From NCBI GenBank assembly GCA_946803715.1, contig CAMPET010000021.1, positions 143,305-179,200 of the forward strand: a DNA stretch of 35,896 nucleotides, written 5' to 3'. Each line of letters opens with the position of its first letter. Position 1 is the stretch's first letter. A model generated the notes under the pieces. The model worked only from the letters and a program-made list of their open reading frames with translations. It did no database searches and was not told the DNA's origin. This DNA is from Beroe ovata (lineage: Eukaryota > Ctenophora > Nuda > Beroida > Beroidae). Below, piece by piece: positions 26,161-35,896 of the stretch. The translations under genes and the position numbers were made by a program.

Positions 26161-26221
26161 ACCCTCACGGCGGCGCGCGGATCTTTAGCGGTTTGTAGAA
26201 TGTAGGGCTCTATTAGTCCAT

Positions 26222-26315
26222 TATGCATTAGAGTATTATGCATTAGAGTATTTTGAATTAATTAGAGTATTTTAAATCCAATAGAGTATTTTAAATTCAT
26301 TAGAGTCTTTCAAAT
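26222..26315. repeat. AT-rich tandem repeat (ATTAGAGTATTTT unit)
   Basis: Five degenerate copies of a roughly 13–20 bp unit, each with TAGAGT followed by a T/A-rich spacer. It directly follows the palindromic element. Confidence 0.7.
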
Positions 26316-26800
26316 TTATATTGTCCTAATCATCTTTCATCTCATCTCAGAAGCAAGGGCCATACTGTGGAGATCCCAAAGAGGAGACCATAATGTCTTG
26401 AAACTGTCAGTAGATTTGTCATTTGTGGTGAAATAGTTGTGTGAGTTTAATTCAATTGACTTTGTACTGTCTACAATGTTCAATCATCTGAAGCATAATT
26501 GATGATGATTAGATATGAACCTTTGTACAGGATATTGATCAATCAGAATTGTGAGTTGATTGTTCATTTACTCCATAACAGCAATGCAATTTAAAGCTTA
26601 TTTGACATTAGAAAACCCCCTATAATGGACTTATATTGTATTCATTGTGACATATCTGAAGCATATCAATGAGGGGTGAAATAATTGATATAGTAGTTTA
26701 CCACCTCGAGAAAAGATACATTTCAAAAAAGAATGATTATTTTGTCAGATAGAAGTTCAGCTATTTACCTATCACTTCTCATCAGTAATATGTTTGAAGG

Positions 26801-28016
26801 ATGGCTTTGAAGGACGGCATTTCAACTGTAAATCTACCATGGGTTGAAAAGTATAGGCCTGAATCCCTTGATGATCTGATATCTCAGAAAGAAATAGTGA
26901 GTTTTCTAGGAGGACAAGTGACATGTTGTATAACCAATATTCGGGAATGATTATTTATAGCTTTTCTCTTTAACTCACCTGTATGGAATTAGTAGTGATT
27001 TCATGTGAGTAAAACTCAAGAGCAATGATATCACATCCTGACATCACTGAATCATCTCAAAGGTTTTAATTCTATTAAGATAAAGCCAACATTCAATATT
27101 TCAGGTTTCTACAATCCAAAAGTTCATAGCAGAAGATAGGCTACCTCATCTGCTCTTCTATGGGCCTCCTGGTGTAGGAAAAACAAGCACAATATTGGCT
27201 GTTGCTAAACAGCTTTTTAAGCCCGGCCAATTCAATTCACAAGTATTAGAGCTGAATGCATCAGATGACAGAGGTATTGGTATGGTCAGAGAATCAATTT
27301 TATCTTTCGCCAGTACAAGATCCATATTCAGTTCAGGTTTTAAACTTGTTATATTGGATGAAGCAGATGCAATGACAAAAGACGCTCAAAATGCATTGCG
27401 GAGAACAATAGAAAAGTTTACTGAAAATACAAGATTTTGCTTAATTTGCAATTATTTGAATAAGATTATCCCAGCCCTACAGTCAAGATGCACCAAATTC
27501 AGATTTGCACCACTTAAAATGGATTTGATCAAACCACGTTTAGACATGGTCATCCAGAAAGAACATCTCACTGTGACAGATTGTGGGATGAAAGCAATCA
27601 CACTTCTCAGTGGTGGTGATATGAGGAGAGCTCTCAATATCATGCAATCAACTGCAATGGCTTTCAAAGAAATCACAGAAGAGAATGTTTACACTTGCAC
27701 CGGCCATCCCCTAAGCTCTGACATCAAAAGTATCTTACAATGGATGTTGCAAGAAGATTTCAATTCAGCACATGACAAAATATCGTACCTCAAGCAGGTT
27801 AAAGGTCTAGCCCTGCAGGACATCATAACTGAGATTCATCTACTTGTACAGAGGATAGAATTCCCAAATACCATCAAGATAGAGGTGCTAGAAAAGTTGG
27901 CTGAGATCGAATATAGACTGTCATCAGGTTGTTCTGAAAAGTTGCAAGTCAGTGCTATGATTGCTGCTTTTCAGGCTACAAAGGAGCCCCTCGTTGCTAT
28001 GGCGGTTACTGCTTGA
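26801..28016 (+). CDS. RFC5: Replication factor C subunit 5 (RFC5)
   Basis: Small subunit of the RFC clamp loader, which opens and loads PCNA on primer–template DNA in the nucleus. Two exons, 26801-26896 and 27105-28016, give 335 aa, close to human RFC5. The start ALKDGISTVNLPWVEKYRP matches the family N-terminus. Walker A is GPPGVGKT (52–59), Walker B LVILDEADA (113–121), sensor I is in the CLICNYLNKI region, and the SRC arginine-finger motif is at 159–161. The collar domain includes YTCTGHPL and GLALQDIITEIHL. The Walker A Val replaces the Thr common in this subunit but lies at a variable x position. The gene is 249 bp upstream of CHAF1A on the same strand; an ATTAAA at 28040 may end the transcript. 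Confidence 0.97.
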
Positions 28017-28265
28017 AACACTGCTTTCAGATTCTCTATATTAAAATGCTTTTCGTCTTTAAATTTCGCCTTTTCTATTTATTTACATTAGATCATTCAA
28101 GTTGTTTTGAATGCTTTCACATTTTCTTTTACCATTTGCTCTTAATACATTGCATCCTGAACTAGATTCGTCTCCATATTTGATTCCGTAAATAAGTCAC
28201 TTCTATAAAATGCGTCGTTTTTAATACGTTATCTTTTAGGCATTGTAGAAGGAATACAAGAAATA

Positions 28266-31200
28266 ATGCCCAAAGTTGTTGTTCATGGTAAGAAAATAAA
28301 AGTTCAATAAAAATGAGACTGGCCTGTTATAATTGGCATTCAAATGACAAACACTATTTCAGAAATTGAATCTGATGAGGAACCGCAAGCAAAGAAACCT
28401 AAGCAGGGTAAGTGTTACTGCTGTTTTGGTTGACCTTGACTCTGCTACGCTATCTTAGGAAAATGAATTGGTGCATTGAATGTAGTTCATATATTGAATT
28501 GAATAATCTTCCTCTTTAATTCTCAGACCGTTCCCCTCTAGTGGTGCTGAACGGGGAATGTACAACAAAAAAGCGTCAGTTAACGCTCAAAGACATGGTC
28601 TCACCAAAGACTATAACTTCAACATTTAAACCGCTCCCTTCATCATCTCCTTCATCGACAAAAAATCGCAACAGTGAAACTTCCCCCAAAGAGTGCAAAT
28701 CTGGAAAGAAGGCTGAAGCTGATGTCAGCACGTTGGTAACAACGCCTAGCAGAGGGGTAAAGAGAAAATCGACAGTGTCAGACAAAGACGACTCCCCTCC
28801 ACATCAGCACAAGATACATAGAGATACAGTGGAGGAAACAGCAGTTCAAAGCGACTTTTCGACTGATCTGTGTAAGGATGCACCGGAGAAAGAGTCTGGA
28901 CAGCAAGATGTAGAGACACCCAAGAGAGCGGGAAAAAGAAGCCGAGAGACGGAAGAAAGAGAATCACCTGAAGCTACAAAGTCGGATAAGGAAAATAATG
29001 AGAAGAGTGTCCCTGCCGCGTCCAGTAAACCACCAGAGAAAACACCAATAAGGAAACCTACCCTTGAATCCATGCTGATCAGGAAAACTCCAAAAAGAGC
29101 TCAGAATGTGAAGAAAAGTGATGAGTTGAGAAAAACTGATTCAAAAACTGATGCTCTTGGAACTGAAAAGGGCGATATTACGTTAAGAAACGACAAGAAA
29201 AAGTTGACTCTAAAGAAGAAAATGGAAGCTGTGAAATCTCTTGTCGATGAAGGGAATAAGAGCGGAACTTCAGCTCAAAATGAGGAGAAAATCCCTGATA
29301 ATTCAGAACTACTTACTGCCAATGAGTCGTGTGAAGTTTCGGGGAGCAGCAGGGAACCAAGGAACAGTCCAGAAAAGGTTGTGGAGGCTCCTGTGGAAGA
29401 ATCGGGAGATGTCAGTGTTGCTACGGACGATGAGATCGCCATGGAAACGAGCAATACCGAGACTGTGGAAAAGAGTGAAGTGCCGAGTGAACAGAAAGTG
29501 GGGGAGGGGAAAAGTCCAACTTCGAGTAGTATACAAACTCCAGCGTCTAAAAAGGTAAAATCAGAGTTCAGGATGTCTTATGTTCCTATTTGCGATGTGT
29601 CTCAAATAGTGATCTCTTTATAGTGATTTCTGTACCTCGTGTTATAGTCAATGTGATTCCTAAATCCCATTTACTCCAGGTAAGACCACTGAGCGCTAAA
29701 CAGAAGAAAATCCAAGAAGAGCGGGAAAAGAAGAGACGAGAGATAGCAGAAGAAAAAGAACGGAAGAGACTGGAGCGTGAAAAAGAGAAGGAAGCGAGGG
29801 ATGAAGCTAAGAGGCTGGAGTTGGCAAAGAAGGAGGAAGCGAAACAGAAGCGGGAGGAAGAAAGGAAGCAAAGAGAAGAAGAGAAAAAGCAAAGAGAAGA
29901 GGAGAAAAAGCAGAGAGAAGAGGAGAAAAAGTTGAAGGATGCTGAAAAGGATGCTGAGAAGAAACGAAAACAGATGTAAGTTTTGGTTCATGAATGATTT
30001 TTCATGTTTTCCCTCTTTCCTGTCTCTTCTTCTATGATCGCTGATCGTAACACAATGATAGTCCCGCTCATTCTTAAAATAACAATACTTCATAGAGGGT
30101 GCGATAATGTGTCCTGAAATTCAATCAATGCCCTGCGTGTCACAATGTCACGCCGCGTAATGATTACCAATCATAACTGTAGGACGCGAGGGCTTAACCT
30201 TGATACACTCGTATTTTGGCGGGTCACGCGAGTGCTAACGCGCGCCGATGTAGAATTCTGTCTGCCAACGAGTGGAATGAGTTGGCTCGTAATTCGCAGG
30301 GAAGAGGAGGAAGAGAAACGGCTGAGGGAGGAGAAGAAGTTGAAAGAACAAGAGAAGTTCAAAAGTTTCTTTGTCGTAAAAAAGCCAAATGTTGCTGTCT
30401 CAGCCCCAAAGGTAGTCTTGGACAAGTGTCCAGGTCAAGCTCATTGCTCATGTAAATAAGACTGACATGAATAACGTCATAACGGTCCCAATTTGCAGAT
30501 GGAGACGATTGAGAAAAAGTTCAGAGATTTTGTGTTAACACCAAACATGGCGGTAGCACCTATCAGGCGAACAAATCCTGTGAATGCAGATATTTTTGCC
30601 ACGGCCTCGTTATCGTGGAGTAGCAACATCGCACATATCAAGGATGTGATTGCAGATATGAACACCAAGCAGAAACTTGACTCAGACAAGCTTTCAGATG
30701 ACATGGAAATCATCACAATATTGGACCCCAAACAAGTCAGTTGGCTCTGAAGTATGCACTGCACAGCCACAAATTTACCAAATAGGTATTCGTGATATTT
30801 CATTCAGCTCCGATTCAATCTCGTCTGAAACAATCTCTTTCAGATCAATGTGAAACGGAAGATTCTACATTTCCACGAGAACTACAGACCGGCATATTGT
30901 GGTAGCTGGAGGAAGACAAGCACACTGATTGGGCCGCGGAGACCCTTTGGACAGGATAAGACGCTCCTGGAGTATGACTACGATAGTGATGACGATTGGG
31001 AGGAAGTGAGTTCAGGGTTGAATTTTACGAAACTGATCGATTCTAGTGACCCTAGAGAATTATATGCTGTCTGAAATGACTGAAAAAAGAGTGATGATAG
31101 GTACGTACTGTTTTCTGCCGCTGGAACAACTAATAAATACTTTATACTTCTCTCTCACCTAGCCAGAAGAAGGAGAAGACATTACATCAGAGAAAGAAGA

Positions 31201-32911
31201 CGAGAAGGAAGAGGAAAAGGACGAGGACGAAGATGAAGATGGTGAGACACTATGTCTGTCATGAGTTTCAATGTCGTGTTGATATGATGTCTCCAGCGTC
31301 ATCCAGTGTCTCTCACGTCATAACATACAAGGAAAAACAGTAGTTTAGGTTTACTCCATTATTTATTCACTTTCAGACGGTTTCTTTGTCCCGCACGGCT
31401 ACTTGTCCGATGACGAGGGAGACGAAGACTGTTCCGATATGACTCAGGAGGCGAAGAAGAAGCGGTTGGAGCAGAGGCGAAAGCAGGTGGCGACTGAGTG
31501 TGTCTCGGTGTCTCGTATATGCGTGTTTCGAGGTTTCTTTCATCGGGATTATTGTATTCGGCAGTAAACTGAATCGTGTGTTTCAGTTTGAGGACGAGCA
31601 GATGAGTAAGGAGAGGGGTGTTCTCAGTGCTAAGATCGTGGGACCAGCTTGGCAGAATGAGTCTAGCGACACATCCAGATATTTGGCAGAGTTCCAGGCT
31701 GTTTGGAGCATAGAAATCACGGAGCCTCTCGATCCCTTCACCCGGACGCAACCTGTCGCCCAGATGAATGAGCCAAATCCCAAAAATTACATCCAGGAGA
31801 AGCGAGAGCTTCCGGAATCTGGTAAGCTTAATTTTCATAAGTTTTCTTGGACTTTAAATTTGAATTCACTTGGTAACAGAGAAGATGATAGTCCATGCCG
31901 TCAGGTCTCGACTTATAGTTTGCATTCCTAGGTTACGGCATGTTGATTAGGTTCCTGCACGGCAGTCCTATTGGTATGTCACGAGCAGTGCAGAGTTTTC
32001 TAGAAATGTGGCATTCTGACGAAACCAGAGAGAAAGTGAGCAAGCGACAACTCACGTATCTCATACAGAATCTTATGAAGAAGGTCATGAGACCCGGAAA
32101 CGGAATGAAGGTAATTCGTCGAGCCTGCCCACAATGTGGACCCTGTTTGGGACCCACACAAGTAATGACACAAAGTATGTTCCTGTCTAATATATCACAT
32201 GTCTCAGCTGTGCTGGTATGCGAGTGACGAAGTATTGGAGAAGTATGATCTGAAAGATCTCATTGGGATGCACTGTGAGGCTGCACCCGAACCAATTCCT
32301 CCGCCCCCCATGAACGTGTCTCTCCTCAAGTTCACCAAAACTACCACCGCGGAGGAGGATCTAGGTATGGGTAGGGAGTATTGTTATTGGATGGGAAGTG
32401 TCTTGGAAATTGCCCCAAATGCGGTGCCCATGATATGCACCAATAATCATTGATCGGTGATGTTTCAGTGAAATTGAAGCAGCAATTGGAGGATCAACAA
32501 GCGCAGCACAAACAACAGCAAGTCCTCCAACAAGCTCTGATTCAAGCAGTTCGTCAGCAGGAAGCACAGAAAGCGCTTCAGAAGAGCCAAATGAACACTC
32601 TCAAAACCTTCCTATCATCGGGTACCGCTAGACGAGTACCACTGATTCCTGTTAACACTGGCAGCGGTGAAACAAGCGCTGTCAACAGTGGTGTTAGCAG
32701 CGGTGTTAACAGCGGTAAAACAAGCGCTGTCAACAGCGGTAAAACAAGCGCTGTCAACAGCGTTACAAGCGCTTCCCCCGCCGAGAACAAGAGTCAACCG
32801 ACAGCACAAGCCCAAGCCGGTAATGTGGTTCCTAATCCTAGACGGGTTACACTTGTTCCTCTCTCAGTCATTACTTCCCCGGTTGTGAACGTTGACGATG
32901 ACTCGAAATGA
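28266..32911 (+). CDS. CHAF1A: Chromatin assembly factor 1 subunit A (CAF-1 p150), 13 exons
   Basis: Large subunit of CAF-1, which deposits H3–H4 on newly replicated DNA through PCNA. Exons: 28266-28287, 28363-28407, 28527-29554, 29680-29975, 30300-30411, 30499-30735, 30844-31005, 31163-31241, 31377-31486, 31587-31821, 31932-32110, 32208-32364, 32469-32911; phases sum to 1034 aa. The N-terminal half is disordered and Lys/Ser/Glu-rich. The KER region (from about residue 366) is very highly charged. QEKFKSFF aligns with the vertebrate second PIP box (Q/K-x-x-I/F-x-x-FF). NADIF, FHENYRPAYCGSW and DYDSDDDWEE are family hallmarks, followed by an acidic segment and GFFVPHGYLSDDEG. The C-terminal winged-helix region contains LCWYASDEVL. 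The last exon adds a Gln-rich and Ser/Gly-repeat tail. The short first coding exon (MPKVVVH) is the least certain. Confidence 0.93.
32665..32765 (+). repeat. Coding minisatellite in the CHAF1A tail
   Basis: Tandem units around GTCAACAGCGGTAAAACAAG in the last CHAF1A exon encode repeated Ser-Ala-Val-Asn-Ser-Gly-(Lys-Thr). The units keep frame. Two adjacent copies are nearly identical at DNA level, suggesting recent duplication. Confidence 0.75.
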
Positions 32912-34172
32912 AAACTACCGCTTTCATAACCGAATTTGTTGTTGTTGGTCAAAGTCATATTATGGTTGGCGTGATGGCAAAAACTGTTACAATCGCCGTG
33001 ATAATTTTGTTTCGTAGATTCTTCGTTGTTTGAACGCTTGCTGAAATTGCATTGTTTAGTTCTTTAAGAGGATGGTGTGGAATCACAATGATGTACTAAA
33101 TGTTCCTTGTTATGTCTTTTTATAGTGACGCGGACAGCTCGAAGATGTTTTTTAATCAGCCATTTTTGTTCATTAGTGTTCCGTTATTAGGGAATGAAAT
33201 CAATGACTTCCTATTAGTATTACTTTGTTCATTAATTCACTTACAAAAGTTGTGTATTATTTCGAATTTTAATTTAAGGATAAAACTTGCCTCCCTTGTT
33301 CAATGATACTGATAGGTTTTCATTATTGGTGGTCACCGGGATCGATTGCGAGATGGGAATGAGAATTACGTCATAAAACTTCATGAGACTCATGACGCAG
33401 TTCTGCGACTGCAAGTGCAATAAACTCGTACTTGTATGAGCACTGTTTGAACTCATGATGTAGTACGTGACAAAGGAAACACTGTCGATTGTAAACGATA
33501 GCTCAAACGAAGGCAGATTTGGCATGTTTCCACCCAAAATTAAAAATTTAATCACTAGAAAAATAAATTAGAAATGGTTAATGGGGGTCATTCTGAATAC
33601 ATCGTAGAACTAGAATTTCCATGCCCATAGTTGGTAAGTTCAGGCACTCATTCTGTGGCATGACCTCGAGACCGAATCAGTCCACCAGAACTGTTCAACA
33701 ATTTGAAATTGAAATTGAATCAGACGTAATGATTATCACTGTTTACTGACCTTCCGGTAGTCTTGTATAAAAATCTATGATATCAACGGCCCAATTTTAG
33801 TATAAAATTTCATTTTGTATAAATTATTCAACTGAATATACATTGATTCAATGCCTTCCAAAATATAAAATAAAACTTTCTCATAGTCAAATACTCCCTC
33901 AATCGCATGACATCAGACAGATACATGATCACCCCTCTTCGCATAGTCTATATACTAATCTGTATTCTATAGTGACTAGTAAGTCTTTGTTTTGGATTGA
34001 ACCGTGCATCACAAAATTATCCCATGAACAGCATTGCTCTGATAATACAGCATTAAACATGAACATTTAACAGCTCTATCCCGCTACATGGATGATTATG
34101 AATGATGTGAATGTTATAAACTGTCAATGTGAATGAACTGTCACCACTAGTTTGACCAGTTCTCTGACAGTG
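32912..34172. other. Tail-to-tail intergenic region, no gene recognised
   Basis: Lies between the convergent 3' ends of CHAF1A and the FRMD4/INAVA-like gene. Frames at 33100–33306, 33274–33555 and 33843–34070 have no recognisable domain or splice partners. It is AT-rich and probably 3' UTR of both genes. Confidence 0.6.
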
Positions 34173-35896
34173 TCATACAAGAGTGCTCTGTCCCTTTGCT
34201 GACAGTTTTGTCATCATTTGCCGAGCAAACTCCGTCGCAGGATCACTGTTCGGTGATAGGACTCGGCGTTGGTCGAGACGAGGCGAAGGCCGGACACTTC
34301 GGCGCTCAATCTGAGTTGGAGACCTGAGAAATACAAATTGTCAGGCAATATCAAACTGAACGGATATCAAGTTAATTTCAAATAAGTCACTGTAGGATTG
34401 TGTAATAACTAACCGTATGATTGGGCTGAGGATCTGTCGCTCCAATGTGTAATCGCTATCACTCCTATTGTGACAGGCCAGCGAGCCCTGAATTAGCAAC
34501 ATCAGCAAAGAGCTTTAATCAAATCCATCCGGCCGTCAATACACACACATATCGTTATCAGAACTGAGTGTTCACTCAAAAAGCAATGGAGTGTATGACT
34601 ACCTCTTTAGGTACTATATACCTGTGAACTAGAATAGTGATTCGGTACAATTTCTTCTCGCCTGTGAGAACCCTCTGGTTCAGTACTTTGTGTCCTGTGG
34701 AGAGGTAATGATATGACCTACTTATACCTATCAAACATCACCCTGAACCAAAACATGAACTCTGGGTACCTATGTACCTGTCGGGGAGTGATTTGTGGCC
34801 ACTACTCGACCTCCGACGACCCATGTTGAATTTCCTGGCGGCGTCAAGACGCCGCTCTATATCGAGAAGCTTGAGCTGTGGGAGAGAATGAGTGTATGAA
34901 GAAACAAAGAAGCATCTTACCAAATAATCGAGCAAACTTAGCCGGAGGGTCAGTAGGGTTGTTTTGTGACTGAGAAATCGACAAATAAATATAGAAACAT
35001 GCAAGGCGCGCGCGCCATTAACTGAATACAGCGCGCGAAACAAGCCTTTTTGCGATCACCGCGCTTTACAGAAATACCTTCAGTCGAGACAAACAGTTCA
35101 CAGAAAATTAGGATGTTGCATAGAATCCCCAGGTTGATAAGGCAACCACAAATGCTCACCTGAGCCCGTTGAGCTGCTTGCAATCGCTCCTTCTTTATAC
35201 TTCGATTGATCCCCTTTTCTTTAGACAACCGTTCAGCTGCATTGATGATCTTTGTCTGTATTGCATACTCTAACTCTAACCTCGACACCTAAATATACAG
35301 TGCGTGAGGTAACAATATTCTATTGAAATTACAATTTGTAAAATTAGTGTGATCAATCTGGGTTTTATTCTCGTCTCCTAACCATACCATACGGTAACAA
35401 GTTCATGCTGCGAATTCTGCCTATTATATTCCATATCATTACGATAAGTCATGGGCGCTGTATATTACTGATTGTGAAAGTGAGCATATTATATTTGACA
35501 TGTATGCGAATGAGAACCATGTGAGTGCAATATACAGACTATAGAGTATTGGCACAATGCCAAAGTCTCGCTCAGTAATAAGCCACCCACCACGTCAAAT
35601 GGGAGTGGCTCTGCATTGTTAACGGGGAAAGTGGTTGGGGTGGCGACTGAGGTGGCGATGGAGGGCGCGGGGGGCGAGGGCGAATTGAGATGATCTGCTG
35701 ATCCGCCCCTGATTTCCATTTCTTCTGATTCAAGAACAGATAGGGTGGTTTGAAGCTGCGATTTCCGTTCCATTAACATTTTCCGTTGTTCGAGAAGGGC
35801 CGAGAAAAGCTCGTCAGCAGCGTTACTATTCGGTCGATTATACGCTAGTCCGTAGTTGATGACACTCTCTTCCGACTTGCCTGAATGAGGAGTGGT
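34173..35896 (-). CDS. FRMD4/INAVA-family protein with CUPID (DUF3338)-like coiled coil, 3' part only
   Basis: Six exons are visible, running off the window at the 5' side: 35896-35591 (partial), 35288-35160, 34875-34778, 34694-34622, 34487-34414, 34323-34173; phases are consistent, about 276 codons. An N-terminal coiled coil (ELFSALLEQRKMLMERK) is followed by RLELEYAIQTKIINAAERL, GINRSIKKERLQAAQRAQ and KLLDIERRLD, which matches the cytohesin-binding pattern of FRMD4A/FRMD4B/INAVA (EFAIQSQITEAARRL … KKLKKQRK … L..IE). The remainder is basic and Ser/Arg-rich. It ends in …STLV, which fits a class I PDZ ligand. In bilaterians such proteins link cytohesins and PAR3 at epithelial junctions; that role is inferred here. 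Whether a FERM domain precedes cannot be seen. The donor at 35591 could be three bases different. Confidence 0.68.
35004..35042. repeat. GCGCGC palindrome pair within an intron
   Basis: GGCGCGCGCGCC is a perfect 12-bp palindrome, followed after a short AT spacer by CAGCGCGCG. It lies in an intron of the FRMD4/INAVA-like gene and resembles the other GCGCGC islands of the window. Confidence 0.45.

Larger units (their letters stand above)
25567..26800. other. Intergenic region between COQ7 and RFC5, repeat-rich
   Basis: Holds a likely COQ7 polyadenylation signal, a GC-rich palindromic element (25858–26160), an AT-rich tandem repeat (26222–26315) and a segment near 26454–26502 shared with 17185–17230. 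No coding frame is convincing. Confidence 0.6.

Noticed and set aside
29671-30093. Leu/Phe-rich minus-strand frame opposite the CHAF1A KER region
   Set aside because: A complement of Lys/Glu-rich codons gives Leu/Phe runs; it has no membrane-protein organisation or start context.

Overview
The window is animal nuclear DNA. Every gene is split by short GT–AG introns, mostly about 100–300 bp, except one with an intron-free coding region. The products are metazoan: a distal-appendage protein, U1-70K, a CAF-1 large subunit, an FRMD4/INAVA-type protein and a secreted kringle/EGF/Ig/lectin mosaic. Gene density, short introns, genes nested in introns and GCGCGC-rich palindromic repeats in an AT-leaning background suggest an early-branching animal, most likely a sponge. 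The phylum is an inference from style, not a sequence match. Exon models were built by hand from reading frames, splice sites and phase; in all eight complete or near-complete genes the phases sum to an open frame.

Layout. 1–2247: no gene seen, two microsatellites. 2248–17042 (minus): a 17-exon FBF1 gene (modelled 1153 aa). Two of its introns contain complete genes on the opposite strand: an SLC18B1-like MFS transporter (5540–7656, 5 exons, 461 aa) and a modular extracellular protein (9356–13518, 16 exons, 741 aa) with signal peptide, three kringles, an acidic linker, two EGF domains, an Ig-like domain and a C-type lectin domain. 17043–19498: a repeat-rich region with a duplicated element made of long perfect palindromes. 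19499–20740 (plus): U1-70K in one exon. 21138–23790 (plus): a peroxisomal-type acyl-CoA oxidase with no visible PTS1. 24412–25566 (plus): COQ7. 25567–26800: more palindromic and tandem repeats. 26801–28016 (plus): RFC5. 28266–32911 (plus): CHAF1A, 249 bp downstream of RFC5. 32912–34172: no gene seen. 34173–35896 (minus): the 3' part of a gene with a CUPID/DUF3338-like coiled coil as in FRMD4A/B and INAVA, running off the window.

How the genes relate. Most are housekeeping genes with unrelated jobs. One functional pair stands out: RFC5 (PCNA clamp loader) and CHAF1A (PCNA-recruited histone chaperone) lie head to tail. The most novel item is the kringle–EGF–Ig–lectin mosaic protein nested antisense inside the ciliary gene FBF1. 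Other points of interest are repeated exons in FBF1, an intronic hairpin, a possible relic EGF exon and the palindrome repeat family.
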